Assembly: GCA_000702685.1 (NCBI GenBank)
Contig: JNJD01000012.1
Coordinates: 62,001-126,000, forward strand
Direction of reading: 5' to 3'
Length of the DNA: 64,000 nt
Source of the DNA: Lachnospiraceae bacterium AC2028
GTDB lineage: Bacteria; Bacillota; Clostridia; Lachnospirales; Lachnospiraceae
In this document: one piece after another, positions 53,941-63,005 of the stretch
Layout: each line of letters begins with the position of its first letter
Numbering within the stretch: position 1 is the first letter of the stretch
Notes under the pieces: model-generated
What the model saw: the letters and a program-made list of their open reading frames with translations, nothing else
Database searches by the model: none
What the model was told of the DNA's origin: nothing
Position numbers and translations under genes: made by a program

Positions 53941-55983
53941 TTACTTGCTGAGATCTACGTCAATGTCTCCTGCAAATACCTTGTCATCCTTGCCGAGTGC
54001 ACCGGGGATGATGGTGAAGGTATTGGAGATTCCGTCCTGAGCATCGTTGAAAGGAAGCTTGGATACGGATGAGAGTGATGCGACAGCACCGTGGGTATCT
54101 CTACCATGCATCGGGTTAGCTCCGGGTGCGAAAGGCATTCCCTTCTTACGTCCGTCGGGAGTGTTACCGGTTGCCTTACCGTAGGTAACGTTGGAAGTGA
54201 TGGTAAGGATAGAGGTGGTAGGAACACCGTCTCTATAGGTGTGGTGACGGCGTACAGCGGTCATGAACTTGTGAACGATCATCTGAGCGATCTCGTCTAC
54301 GCGGTCATCATCATTTCCGTACTTAGGGAACTCACCGGTGGTCTTGAAGTCGGTGATGATACCGTCTTCGTCACGGATAACTTCAACCTTAGCGTACTTG
54401 ATAGCTGAAAGTGAGTCAGCAACGATTGAAAGACCTGCGATACCGGTTGCGAAATATCTCTTAACGTTCTTGTCATGAAGAGCCATCTCTGCTCTCTCAT
54501 AGCAGTACTTGTCGTGCATATAGTGGATGATGTTGAGGGTGTTAACGTAAACCTCAGCCTGCCACTCCATCATGTCGATGAACTTGTCCATAACATCATC
54601 ATAGTCAAGGACGTCACCGGTTACAGGGCGGTACTTAGGTCCAACCTGCTTCTTGGTAACTTCATCGATACCACCGTTAAGAGCATAAAGGAGACACTTA
54701 GCAAGGTTAGCACGTGCTCCGAAGAACTGCATCTCTTTACCGATAACCATGGAGGATACGCAGCAAGCGATTCCGTAATCGTCGCCGTGAACTACTCTCA
54801 TGAGGTCATCGTTCTCGTACTGGATCGAAGAAGTGGTGATGGAGATCTTAGCACAGTACTTCTTCCAGTTCTGAGGAAGTCTGGTTGACCAGAGAACGGT
54901 AAGGTTGGGCTCGGGAGCTGCTCCAAGGTTCTCAAGGGTGTGGAGGTAACGGAAAGAGGTCTTGGTGACCATATGTCTTCCGTCAACGCCTACGCCGCCG
55001 AGAGACTCGGTAACCCAAACGGGATCGCCTGCGAAGATCTGGTTGTACTCGGGTGTTCTTGCGAACTTGACACAACGAAGCTTCATGATGAAGTGATCTA
55101 TGAACTCCTGGATCTGCTCCTCGGTGAAGGTTCCGTTTGCAAGGTCACGCTCTGCATATATATCAATGAAAGTGGAGGTACGGCCAAGGCTCATTGCTGC
55201 ACCGTTCTGCTCCTTAACGGATGAAAGGTATCCGAAATAGGTCCACTGGATAGCTTCCTGTACGTTAGCAGCGGGCTTGGAGATATCGCATCCGTAAGAT
55301 GCAGCCATCTCTTTCATCATCTTGAGAGCCTTGATCTGCTCGCTGAGCTCTTCACGGAGACGGATGACATCATCGGTCATAACGTAATCGGTGGAAAGCT
55401 TCTGCTCTTCCTTGTCCTCGATAAGTCTGTCGATTCCGTAAAGAGCAACTCTACGGTAGTCGCCGATGATACGGCCTCTTCCGTAAGCATCGGGAAGACC
55501 GGTAATGATGTGAGAAGTACGGCAAGCTCTCATCTCGGGAGTGTAAGCATCGAAGCATCCCTCGTTGTGAGTCTTACGGTTTACTGCAAAGAAAGCGGAA
55601 ACTTCGGGATCAACCTCGTATCCGTTGTCCTGGCATGCCTTCTCAGCCATTCTGAGTCCGCCCCAAGGCTGAAGTGAACGCTTGAAGGGCTTGTCGGTCT
55701 GGAAGCCGACGATCTTCTCCTTGCTCTTGTCAAGGTATCCGGGGCCATGAGAAACGATAGTTGAAACAACCTTGGTGTCCATATCAAGAACGCCGCCTGC
55801 TTCTCTTTCCTTCTTCTGAAGATCAAGGACCTGTGCCCAAAGATCCTTGGTAGCCTGTGTAGGTCCTGCAAGGAAGCTCTCATCGCCGTCATAGGGATGA
55901 TAGTTTCTCTGGATGAAGTCACGGACATTTATTTCTTTGTCCCACTTACCTGTTTTGAAATCCTGCCATTCAGGTCTTTCCAT
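53941..55983 (-). CDS. pflB: Pyruvate formate-lyase core without glycyl-radical domain
   Basis: The protein has 680 residues against about 760 in the full-length family. It converts pyruvate and CoA to acetyl-CoA and formate. The catalytic pair is Cys407-Cys408 in GIACCVSSM. Other landmarks are [25 protein letters not shown] and [20 protein letters not shown]. The chain stops after GDIDVDLSK, exactly where the radical domain (with the essential Gly) should begin. That domain is encoded separately at 53376. Codon use is that of a very highly expressed gene. The start is behind AGGAGG. Confidence 0.96.
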   Translation of the reverse strand: MERPEWQDFKTGKWDKEINVRDFIQRNYHPYDGDESFLAGPTQATKDLWAQVLDLQKKEREAGGVLDMDTKVVSTIVSHGPGYLDKSKEKIVGFQTDKPFKRSLQPWGGLRMAEKACQDNGYEVDPEVSAFFAVNRKTHNEGCFDAYTPEMRACRTSHIITGLPDAYGRGRIIGDYRRVALYGIDRLIEDKEEQKLSTDYVMTDDVIRLREELSEQIKALKMMKEMAASYGCDISKPAANVQEAIQWTYFGYLSSVKEQNGAAMSLGRTSTFIDIYAERDLANGTFTEEQIQEFIDHFIMKLRCVKFARTPEYNQIFAGDPVWVTESLGGVGVDGRHMVTKTSFRYLHTLENLGAAPEPNLTVLWSTRLPQNWKKYCAKISITTSSIQYENDDLMRVVHGDDYGIACCVSSMVIGKEMQFFGARANLAKCLLYALNGGIDEVTKKQVGPKYRPVTGDVLDYDDVMDKFIDMMEWQAEVYVNTLNIIHYMHDKYCYERAEMALHDKNVKRYFATGIAGLSIVADSLSAIKYAKVEVIRDEDGIITDFKTTGEFPKYGNDDDRVDEIAQMIVHKFMTAVRRHHTYRDGVPTTSILTITSNVTYGKATGNTPDGRKKGMPFAPGANPMHGRDTHGAVASLSSVSKLPFNDAQDGISNTFTIIPGALGKDDKVFAGDIDVDLSK

Positions 55984-56061
55984 TTAGTAGTACCTCCTAT
56001 TGAAATAAAAAAGATTTGTTGGACGAAAACGGTATCTTAGCCCACTTCGTCAAGTGAATTC

Positions 56062-56091
56062 ATTATAGAAAATCTTGTATACATTAGTCAA
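56062..56091 (-). promoter_or_regulatory. pflB promoter
   Basis: On the minus strand TTGACT (56086-56091), an 18-bp spacer and TATAAT (56062-56067). The spacer carries TTGTATACAT, and an inverted copy GTGTATACAA lies upstream at 56144-56153, possible regulator sites. Confidence 0.7.
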
Positions 56092-56194
56092 GGCAATGCC
56101 GTGTACTTTTTTACGTACAAAGCCCGTAAAATGGGAGTTTTTCGTGTATACAATCCTACTTTCGGAGTTGTTTTCGCGCCATCCGAAAATTCAC

Positions 56195-56226
56195 TGTTGT
56201 TAAAATCACAACATATGGGATATACT
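56195..56226 (+). promoter_or_regulatory. Promoter of the DUF1858 gene with overlapping dyad
   Basis: TTGTTA (56197-56202), 18 bp and TATACT (56221-56226). The dyad TGTTGT-N7-ACAACA (56195-56213) covers the -35. It resembles a redox-regulator (Rex-like) site only loosely. Confidence 0.5.
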
Positions 56227-56268
56227 GTCTAATCAGATACAAAAAAACTGTTTTTTACGGAGATCATC

Positions 56269-56550
56269 ATGAGCACCGAAAATATGGAAAACAATATGGC
56301 TGAAAACACCGAAGAATCTTCGGAAAACATTCTTGAAGCACACGGCATAAGAGCGGATATGACTCTCGGCGAGATCATGCAGACAAAGCCCGAAGTCATC
56401 CCCATTCTGATGGAGGCCGGAATGCACTGTATCAGCTGTCCCGCAGCTATGATGGAGACTCTCGAAGAAGCATCCATCGTGCACGGCATCCCCGTTGATG
56501 AGCTTATGAAGTTCATCAAGGAATCCCTCGAAAGAGAAGGCAACGAATAA
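56269..56550 (+). CDS. DUF1858 domain protein (redox-disulfide type)
   Basis: The protein has 93 residues. The DUF1858 core is DMTLGEIMQTKPEVIPILME, then GMHCISCPAAMMETLEEA, then HGIPVDELMKFI. The CISC motif is the conserved CxxC of this family, which is often linked to hybrid-cluster proteins and iron-sulfur or nitrosative-stress repair. An N-terminal acidic tail of about 25 residues is extra. It is divergent from pflB. Confidence 0.9.
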   Translation: MSTENMENNMAENTEESSENILEAHGIRADMTLGEIMQTKPEVIPILMEAGMHCISCPAAMMETLEEASIVHGIPVDELMKFIKESLEREGNE

Positions 56551-56564
56551 TACTTACGGCCGCA

Positions 56565-56596
56565 AAAAGCCCGTCCGATCTCTCGGACGGGCTTTT
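56565..56596. terminator. Bidirectional terminator between the DUF1858 and chemoreceptor genes
   Basis: AAAAGCCCGTCCGA and its complement around a 4-nt loop form a perfect 14-bp stem with T and A runs at the ends. Confidence 0.9.
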
Positions 56597-56619
56597 ACTA
56601 TGCGCTTTTGATCATCTTA

Positions 56620-59058
56620 TCAGAGAGTGAACTGATTGATGATTTCGTTAAGATCCGCAACAACCTTCTTGCAGTCCTCAACCTTGTGAATGCTCTCGGT
56701 GGTATCGGCTGCCATCTCGCTGCTTCTTTCAGCGATCTCAACAACACCGTGCGAAGCTTCGGTAACCGTGTTGTCGATGCCGCCGATCGCATCGGCAATC
56801 TTGCCGATATCGGTTGCGAGCTGACCGATGCTGCTTCTGATCTCGTTCATGCTCTTTCCGAAGGTATCTGCGTCATTCTTGTACTGCTCGGAAACCTTGC
56901 CGAATTCTTCGTAATCGGAAAGTACATTGGTCTCGAGGAAGCCGGTGGTCTGGGTCAGGCAATCGGACATCTGCTGAACCGCACTGTTGACTTCATCAAC
57001 GATTCCGCCGATGTTCTTGACAGCTTCGGATGTCTGGGTTGCGAGATTACTGATCTCGGATGCGACAACCGCGAATCCGCGTCCCGCTTCTCCCGCTCTT
57101 GCCGCCTCGATCGAAGCGTTGAGTGCAAGGAGTCCGGTCTGTGAAGAGATCGCCATGATGGTTCCGGTAAGTTCATTGATCTTGTTGACAGCCTGGGAAG
57201 CAACGATGGCTTCTTCGGATTTAACCTTAACGGATTCATAGATCTCGATGGTCTTTCTGCTTGCTTTCTCGGTGGTGGCTGCAAGTTCGCCGGCACGGTC
57301 GAGGACTTCGTTCGAAAGCTGCTTGCCTTCGTCGGCGAGCTGATCGATACCGCGTGCATTATCCTGAACATTTGCGATATTCTGGGCGATAGTGGTTGTG
57401 GAAGCTGCGGTCTCCTGCATACCTGCCGCAAGTTCCTGGGTAGTAGCGGAGTTGTCTTCGCATACTCTTCCGACATTGTCGATCGTGGACTGAAGAGCTC
57501 CTACATTGGTATCGATGCTCGTACCGGCCTGGGCAATGGATTCGACCATCGTACGGAGATTATCCCTGGTCTTGCCGATAGCCCTTGCGATAACACCGAC
57601 CTCATCGCTTCTCTTTTCAAGATTCTTGGAATTTGCATCCTCGGTGAAGTCGTAATTTGCAGTCTTGTTGATGACAGGTACAAGATGATCCAGAGCCTGG
57701 AGCATGAAGATCGTAAATACCGCAACAAGAATTACGGCGATGACAAGGAAGATGATGCCGGTAACGATAAGTGTTGACTTCATTGAATCAACGCCAACCA
57801 TCATCTTATCTCTGTCAGCGGTAACGATTACGATATTACCGTCATTGGTGAATGCATATCCCGCAACCTTGTAAGATCCCTTGTACTCATAAGTGCAGGA
57901 TCCGTCGGGAACATCCTTGCCTGCCTGAAGATCTGCCACGATTCCCTTTACGGCTGCGTTTTCAACGGGCTGTCCGATCTTCTCGGGATTGGTGTGATAG
58001 AGCATTGTTCCGTCGGGAGAAACCATATATGCATAAGATCCCTCGACACCGGACATCTCGATCTCACCGATGAGCTTGCTGTAATCGATATTGATGAGCT
58101 TGTCATAGTCTGCGGTTACGAGAACGATATTACCGGTATCGGTAAAGGAGTAACCTGCGAGCTTGAAAGCTCCCTTATATTCATAAACGACATAACCGTC
58201 ATTTACGGTCTTGCCTGCCTGGATATCAGCTACGATGCCCTTTACGGCCGCGTTTTCAACAGGCTGTCCGATCTTCTCGGGATTGGTGTGCCAGAGCATT
58301 GTTCCGTCGGGAGAGACCATATATGCATATGATCCTTCAACACCGTCGATGGTTATATTTCCGAGGAGAGTATCATAATCGATCTTCATGAACTGATCGT
58401 AATCAGCGGTGACGATAAGGATATTTCCGTCCCTGGTGAAAGCATAGCCCGCAAGCTTAAGTGCGTCCTTGTATTCATAAAGAACGGAACCGTTCTCAAC
58501 CTTTATGCCTGCCTGTAGGTCTGCTACGATGCCCTTTACGGCCGCATTCTCAACCTGTCCGCCGATCTTCTCGGCAGTGGGATGCCAGAGCATTACGCCG
58601 GTAGGGGATACCATATATGCATATGAACCCTCAACGCCGATGATCTTCACATCCTTAAGGAGAGCGTTCAGATTGCCTCCGTCGGAAGCATCTATAGCCT
58701 TGGCAACTTCCTCGGCAAGGTTCTGGGCATAAGCCTTGTAGACGGTCTCGCCGAACCCTCTGGAGAAGTTGATCGATATGGCAGCTTCCTGTGCGAGGTT
58801 CATCGCATATCCACCATAAGCCTTCTCTCCGAATTCGGTTGCGAAGTCAACACCTATCGCAGCCTCTTCCGCAAGGTTCTGAGCGTAATTGAGATAAGTG
58901 TCTTCCATTGCATTTGTTGCCCTTGTTGTAGCAACAATGATCTCAATGAGGACCAATACAAATACGATCGCACTGATCAGAAGTGTGATCTTGGTACTCA
59001 TCTTCGAAAAAAATGTCAGTTTGTCGCTTTTCTTAGCCGAGCCGCTTGCGCTTGCCAT
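56620..59058 (-). CDS. Methyl-accepting chemotaxis protein with tandem Cache-like repeats
   Basis: The protein has 812 residues from ATG 59058, behind GGAGGGG. A membrane helix (about 23-45) is followed by a large external region. This starts with two and a half 26-residue repeats ([10 protein letters not shown] type), then three near-identical 98-residue modules beginning [13 protein letters not shown] second membrane helix, a HAMP-like linker and the methyl-accepting signalling domain ([20 protein letters not shown]) follow. The modules resemble single Cache domains, which bind small ligands. No other chemotaxis gene is nearby. Confidence 0.92.
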   Translation of the reverse strand: MASASGSAKKSDKLTFFSKMSTKITLLISAIVFVLVLIEIIVATTRATNAMEDTYLNYAQNLAEEAAIGVDFATEFGEKAYGGYAMNLAQEAAISINFSRGFGETVYKAYAQNLAEEVAKAIDASDGGNLNALLKDVKIIGVEGSYAYMVSPTGVMLWHPTAEKIGGQVENAAVKGIVADLQAGIKVENGSVLYEYKDALKLAGYAFTRDGNILIVTADYDQFMKIDYDTLLGNITIDGVEGSYAYMVSPDGTMLWHTNPEKIGQPVENAAVKGIVADIQAGKTVNDGYVVYEYKGAFKLAGYSFTDTGNIVLVTADYDKLINIDYSKLIGEIEMSGVEGSYAYMVSPDGTMLYHTNPEKIGQPVENAAVKGIVADLQAGKDVPDGSCTYEYKGSYKVAGYAFTNDGNIVIVTADRDKMMVGVDSMKSTLIVTGIIFLVIAVILVAVFTIFMLQALDHLVPVINKTANYDFTEDANSKNLEKRSDEVGVIARAIGKTRDNLRTMVESIAQAGTSIDTNVGALQSTIDNVGRVCEDNSATTQELAAGMQETAASTTTIAQNIANVQDNARGIDQLADEGKQLSNEVLDRAGELAATTEKASRKTIEIYESVKVKSEEAIVASQAVNKINELTGTIMAISSQTGLLALNASIEAARAGEAGRGFAVVASEISNLATQTSEAVKNIGGIVDEVNSAVQQMSDCLTQTTGFLETNVLSDYEEFGKVSEQYKNDADTFGKSMNEIRSSIGQLATDIGKIADAIGGIDNTVTEASHGVVEIAERSSEMAADTTESIHKVEDCKKVVADLNEIINQFTL
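57757..58638 (-). repeat. Three 294-bp tandem repeats in the chemoreceptor gene
   Basis: The units start at 58638, 58344 and 58050 on the minus strand, with exact 294-bp (98-codon) spacing. Protein motifs are shared in order: [28 protein letters not shown], and GNI followed by VTAD. Units 2 and 3 are most alike. Confidence 0.9.
58654..58887 (-). repeat. 26-codon repeats before the Cache-like modules
   Basis: The YAxNLAxE unit begins at 58887, 58809 and 58731, with exact 78-bp spacing. The last unit is incomplete. Confidence 0.8.
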
Positions 59059-59096
59059 TTTTTCCCCTCCGTTTGTTAAAAATTTATATATTTTAC

Positions 59097-59112
59097 GATC
59101 GGTCGCCCGATC
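59097..59112. promoter_or_regulatory. Dyad upstream of the chemoreceptor gene
   Basis: GATCGG-TCGC-CCGATC lies 39 bp before the chemoreceptor start. No sigma-28 promoter of the expected form was found in 59059-59264. Confidence 0.35.
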
Positions 59113-59267
59113 AATACATACAATTATTACAAATACAGATATAAAAATATGATAAAGTCCGAGGCATAAAAATTCAATGGGATTATTCACAAAAATATGG
59201 AGAAAATTACAATTTTATGCACAATTTAACGTTTTAGCGGACGAATTACGCCAATTTGCAAAAAATA

Positions 59268-59296
59268 AACGCCCGGATCGCTTGGATCCGAGCGTT
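59268..59296 (-). terminator. Terminator of rpsF-ssb-rpsR
   Basis: AACGCTCGGATC with GATCCGGGCGTT on the minus strand (one wobble) closes a 5-nt loop, followed by TATTTTTT. Confidence 0.85.
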
Positions 59297-59317
59297 CTTT
59301 TTTGATTAAAACCTGAA

Positions 59318-59584
59318 TCAATCCTGGGTATAAGGAAGGATTGCCATCTGGCGTGCACGCTTGATAGCTGTGGTGAGCTCTCTCTGGTGCTTAGCGCAGT
59401 TTCCGGTGATACGGCGGGGAAGGATCTTGCCTCCCTCGGAGATATACTTACGGAGCTTGTTAGCATCCTTGTAATCAATTACATTATCCTTGCCACAGAA
59501 AACGCAGACCTTTCTGCGTCTGGCATGCATGCCGCCTCTTCTCTTGGCGGGGCCTTCAGGTCTCTCAGATTTGGTAAATGCCAT
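59318..59584 (-). CDS. rpsR: Ribosomal protein bS18
   Basis: The protein has 88 residues from ATG 59584, behind CAGGAGG. The core [35 protein letters not shown] and [13 protein letters not shown] are diagnostic. The CxxC and later Cys indicate the zinc-binding form. It is the last gene of the rpsF-ssb-rpsR operon. Confidence 0.97.
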   Translation of the reverse strand: MAFTKSERPEGPAKRRGGMHARRRKVCVFCGKDNVIDYKDANKLRKYISEGGKILPRRITGNCAKHQRELTTAIKRARQMAILPYTQD

Positions 59585-59610
59585 GATTGCCTCCTGCAAA
59601 TCTTAACGAG

Positions 59611-60039
59611 TTAACTGAATGGGAGCTCTTCTACCAGTCCGTCGGGAACGTTAAGGAAATCATTTCCTCCGTTTGAAGAACCCGATGAAGCCGATCCTGA
59701 GGAGAATGATCCATCGGATGAAGCATTCTTGCTCTCAGCGAATTCAATGTCCTCGACCATGATGCGGACATCGTAGACCTTCTGTCCTTCCTTGTTGGTG
59801 TAGTTGTTGTTCTGGAGTCTTCCGGAAACCACAACCTTGGTACCCTTCTTGAGATATCTCTCAACGAACTCGGCCTGCTTGCCGAAGGAAGTACAATTGA
59901 AAAAGTCTGCATCAGGTTCGCCGTCACGCTTAAACCTGCGGTCCACCGCGATACTGTACCTGGCAAAAGTCGTTCCTGTTGTTGAACTGCTGACTTCGGG
60001 ATCTCTGGTGAGTCTTCCCATTAAAATAACTTTATTCAT
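59611..60039 (-). CDS. ssb: Single-stranded DNA-binding protein
   Basis: The protein has 142 residues. The OB fold is at residues 1-105 (MNKVILMGRLTRDPEV, DFFNCTSFGKQAEFVERYL). A Ser/Gly-rich linker follows, and the tip LVEELPFS is a slightly extended form of the usual acidic, partner-binding tail. It lies between rpsF and rpsR, the standard arrangement. Confidence 0.96.
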   Translation of the reverse strand: MNKVILMGRLTRDPEVSSSTTGTTFARYSIAVDRRFKRDGEPDADFFNCTSFGKQAEFVERYLKKGTKVVVSGRLQNNNYTNKEGQKVYDVRIMVEDIEFAESKNASSDGSFSSGSASSGSSNGGNDFLNVPDGLVEELPFS

Positions 60040-60051
60040 ATAGTGTTCTCC

Positions 60052-60342
60052 TTATGCTTCGTCCTGTCTAACGCATAAGTATCTGATGACGCCGTCCATG
60101 ATCCTGATGCGGCTGTCGATCTCTGAGATCGCAGTTCCGTCAGACTCAAAATGAATGAAGTAATAATAGCCTTCGGTCATCTTCTGGATTTCGTAAGCGA
60201 GCTTTTTCTTGCCCCACTCTTCTACATCCGCGATCTGTCCGCCGAACCTGGTCACATACTTCTTAATCTTCTCAAGTACAGCGGCACGTGCGTCGTCATC
60301 AATTACTGCATTAATAACGACAGCTAATTCATACTTGTTCAT
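60052..60342 (-). CDS. rpsF: Ribosomal protein bS6
   Basis: The protein has 96 residues from ATG 60342, which follows AAAGGAGG. MNKYELAVVINAVIDDD, VEEWGKKKLAYEIQ and YYFIHFESD match S6. First in the operon with ssb and rpsR; S6 and S18 bind 16S rRNA together. Confidence 0.96.
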   Translation of the reverse strand: MNKYELAVVINAVIDDDARAAVLEKIKKYVTRFGGQIADVEEWGKKKLAYEIQKMTEGYYYFIHFESDGTAISEIDSRIRIMDGVIRYLCVRQDEA

Positions 60343-60407
60343 GCTGTTACCTCCTTTTGGTCTCTGGCCCACATAAAGTGAGCAAGGAAAATATATCACG
60401 GAGTTTC

Positions 60408-60436
60408 AATATATCATCTGGACTGCGGCAAAGCAA
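60408..60436 (-). promoter_or_regulatory. rpsF operon promoter
   Basis: On the minus strand TTGCTT (60431-60436), 17 bp and TATATT (60408-60413). The leader of about 60 nt has CTCAC-TTTAT-GTGGG and an early CTCC that could pair with the ribosome site. This may be S6:S18 feedback control, which is unproven. Confidence 0.65.
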
Positions 60437-60573
60437 GTATTTTATCACTCAAAAATACATTTATTAGGAAAAATGTCTCTTTATGTGCCGCAAAAAGCCC
60501 TGTTTTCAAGTCTATACACGATAATATTTTCTCTTATGTCAGAAAGAATTTATCGTGTTACAATAAATTTGTG

Positions 60574-60602
60574 TTGACATTCAATATCTGTGATGATATA
60601 TT
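60574..60602 (+). promoter_or_regulatory. Promoter of the DUF2975-XRE-DUF4173 operon
   Basis: TTGACA (60574-60579), 17 bp and TATATT (60597-60602) lie about 80 bp before the first gene. The rest of 60343-60683 shows only the two divergent promoters. Confidence 0.8.
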
Positions 60603-60683
60603 GTCTCACGAAGGGCAGCAGATACCCTTACGATCATGATCAATACCGGCTCATTCGGGCGCCGGACATAAACGGAGGTAAAC

Positions 60684-61178
60684 ATGTCACAGAAAAATTT
60701 AGCGAGATGGATACAGGGCATACTCCTCGGATTCGGAGCATTCGGACTGTTCTTCTGCATCGGTGTCGTCTATTTCGGTATCATCCCCATTATCGGCAAG
60801 GACATAGTAATGCGCAATCCGGAATTCGCATACATGTTCACACCCTGGATGGTATTCCTTCTTCTCACCGCAGTTCCCTGTTATATCTTCCTCTTTTTCG
60901 GATGGAAGATATCCAGGAACATAATGGACGACAGATCGTTCTCACAGGAAAATGCGAACTACCTTAAGAGGATGGCCTACCTGGCACTGGGAGACACGGT
61001 ATTCTTCTTCATCGGGAACATCGTTTTATTCTTCCTCAGCATGAACCATCCGGGAATGCTCCTCGGGTCGCTCATCATCGACTTTCTCGGCATTTCGGTC
61101 TCTGTCATATGCGCCGCTCTGTCCCATCTGGTACAGAAAGCCTACGAACTCCAGGCAGAGAATGATCTTACGATATAA
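60684..61178 (+). CDS. DUF2975 family membrane protein
   Basis: The protein has 164 residues with four membrane helices. The family pattern is seen in WMVFLLLTAVPCYIFLFFGW, SFSQENANYLKRMAYLAL and the C-terminal AALSHLVQKAYELQAENDLTI. Such genes are regularly paired with a small XRE regulator, as here (12 bp downstream). Function is unknown; a membrane sensor or inhibitor for the regulator is possible. Confidence 0.88.
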   Translation: MSQKNLARWIQGILLGFGAFGLFFCIGVVYFGIIPIIGKDIVMRNPEFAYMFTPWMVFLLLTAVPCYIFLFFGWKISRNIMDDRSFSQENANYLKRMAYLALGDTVFFFIGNIVLFFLSMNHPGMLLGSLIIDFLGISVSVICAALSHLVQKAYELQAENDLTI

Positions 61179-61190
61179 GGAGGGCGGGCT

Positions 61191-61421
61191 ATGGATGAAG
61201 ACAGGATAATATTCAACATAGATGTAATGCTCGCCCGGAGAAAGATGAGCGTCAGCGAACTTGCCGACAGGGTCGGGATCACCGTGGCGAACATGTCCAT
61301 CTTAAAGACCGGCAAAGCAAAAGCAGTTAAAGTAGATACCCTTTGTAAACTGTGCAAAGCGCTGGACTGTCAGCCCGGCGACCTGCTCGAATATCAAAAA
61401 GGAGAATCATCTCAGGAGTAA
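61191..61421 (+). CDS. XRE-family transcriptional regulator (YozG-like)
   Basis: The protein has 76 residues, almost all one helix-turn-helix: VMLARRKMSVSELADRVGIT, then VANMSILKTGKAKAVKVDTL and LCKALDCQPGDLLEY. It follows the DUF2975 gene by 12 bp and precedes the DUF4173 gene by 4 bp, so it probably regulates its own operon. Confidence 0.92.
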   Translation: MDEDRIIFNIDVMLARRKMSVSELADRVGITVANMSILKTGKAKAVKVDTLCKLCKALDCQPGDLLEYQKGESSQE

Positions 61422-61425
61422 CACC

Positions 61426-62907
61426 ATGGAAATATTCAGATTTAAAAGATCATTCAAAAAAGCCCTTCTCTGGGCGGCACTTGCCATAATCCTCATATAC
61501 AGGAACCGCGGTTCGGTCATGTATCCCATATTTATGGCTTCAACTCTTGCGATCCTCGCATGGGACTGCAAGAGCATGGGCAAGAGCCTCATCAGGAACC
61601 TGGAAGGAAAGTTCGATATAAAGCTTTTCTACTGTATCGTTCTGATGCTGCTTTCCATCCACAAATGCATCAGCTCGTCCTTAGACCTTCAGTGGGGCAG
61701 CGGACTCGGCATCCTTCTCATCTTCTCCTGCCTGCTTCTCAAGATCTATTCCAACCAGGAAGCAAGTGAGATAACCGCAATGCTTGTTAAGATAGGGCAT
61801 CTCATGATCGTCCCCCTCAAGAATCTTGATAAGCCCTTCATTGATTCTTCCGCGGCAAGAAAAGCTCGCACCGGTGAAGAGACCGTCGGCAAAAAGAGAG
61901 CAAAGAGCATTCTCCTCGGTCTGGTCATAGCCATTCCGCTCCTCTGGATAATCCTCGCACTGCTTTCGTCCGCAGACCTTGTCTTCGGAAACATCGTCGA
62001 AGATATCCTCGACTGCATAACCTTCCCCGAACTTAACGAAGACTGGGTGGGAGTTCCTTTCAAGTTCTTCCTGTCCTTCATGGCTTTCTATACATGGACC
62101 GCCTGCCTTCCGGCCGAAATATTCTTCGAGGGAAAAGAACCCAGGAAATTCGATGCGGTAGTCGCAATAACCTTTAACAGCCTTATCGCCGTTGTATATC
62201 TTCTTTTCAGCGGCATTCAGTTCGTATATCTCGTCGGACAGATGGAGCTTCCGAACGGATACACATATGCGGAATACGCACACGAAGGATTTTACCAGCT
62301 CCTTGCGGTCACCATACTCAATCTGATCCTCGTGTCATTTTGTAAAAAGCACTTTGCGGACAACAAGGTCCTCAAAGCCATCCTTCTCATCATCAGCGGC
62401 TGCACCTATGTGATGATCGCATCATCGGCACTCAGGATGTACCTCTATGTCGGCGTTTACGGCCTTTCACATTTAAGAGTATATGTGCTCTGGCTCCTTG
62501 TGATACTTACCGTCTGGACCACCATCCTCATCGTGGGCATATTTAAAGAGAAGCTCCCTTACTTCAGGATCATTACCGTTTTCGTAAGTGTATGGTATCT
62601 CGCATTTGCATTCTCAATGCCCGACAAATGGATCGCAGCATACGACCTCAGTCTTGAGCGCGTGCCCACGGATCTCGTCTACGAAGTCTACCCCGATGCG
62701 GCGCAGATCATCAAGGACGACGGAAGATACTGGGAAAAATACTGCAACTTCTATCACGACGAACTCGATGACTACAAGGAAAAGAACATCCTTCAGTTCG
62801 TCCGTGAATACAACATCTCGGAGGATTCCGCAATGAGACTTGTCGAAGCTTTCGATCCGGACGAATACGAATACAGATACGATCGCGACATGTTATTCGG
62901 TGATTAA
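61426..62907 (+). CDS. DUF4173/DUF4153-type polytopic membrane protein
   Basis: The protein has 493 residues with about 11-12 membrane helices in the first 400 and a soluble C-terminal tail of about 90 residues, rich in Asp, Glu and Tyr. The motif ALRMYLYVGVYGLSHLRVYVLW is typical of the family. No activity is known. It shares the operon with the DUF2975 and XRE genes and ends at a strong terminator. Confidence 0.8.
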   Translation: MEIFRFKRSFKKALLWAALAIILIYRNRGSVMYPIFMASTLAILAWDCKSMGKSLIRNLEGKFDIKLFYCIVLMLLSIHKCISSSLDLQWGSGLGILLIFSCLLLKIYSNQEASEITAMLVKIGHLMIVPLKNLDKPFIDSSAARKARTGEETVGKKRAKSILLGLVIAIPLLWIILALLSSADLVFGNIVEDILDCITFPELNEDWVGVPFKFFLSFMAFYTWTACLPAEIFFEGKEPRKFDAVVAITFNSLIAVVYLLFSGIQFVYLVGQMELPNGYTYAEYAHEGFYQLLAVTILNLILVSFCKKHFADNKVLKAILLIISGCTYVMIASSALRMYLYVGVYGLSHLRVYVLWLLVILTVWTTILIVGIFKEKLPYFRIITVFVSVWYLAFAFSMPDKWIAAYDLSLERVPTDLVYEVYPDAAQIIKDDGRYWEKYCNFYHDELDDYKEKNILQFVREYNISEDSAMRLVEAFDPDEYEYRYDRDMLFGD

Positions 62908-62936
62908 AAATTCCCCTGTGAAATATGATTGAAGAA

Positions 62937-62985
62937 GACGGTTCTCCCAACCCGCTCAGAGCGAGTCGGAAGAACCGTCCTTTTT
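62937..62985. terminator. Bidirectional terminator between the DUF4173 and SGNH genes
   Basis: GACGGTTCT and AGAACCGTC close an inner CGCTC-A-GAGCG hairpin. CTTTTT follows on the plus strand. Confidence 0.8.
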
Positions 62986-63005
62986 CTTATCAAATATTTA
63001 TATCA

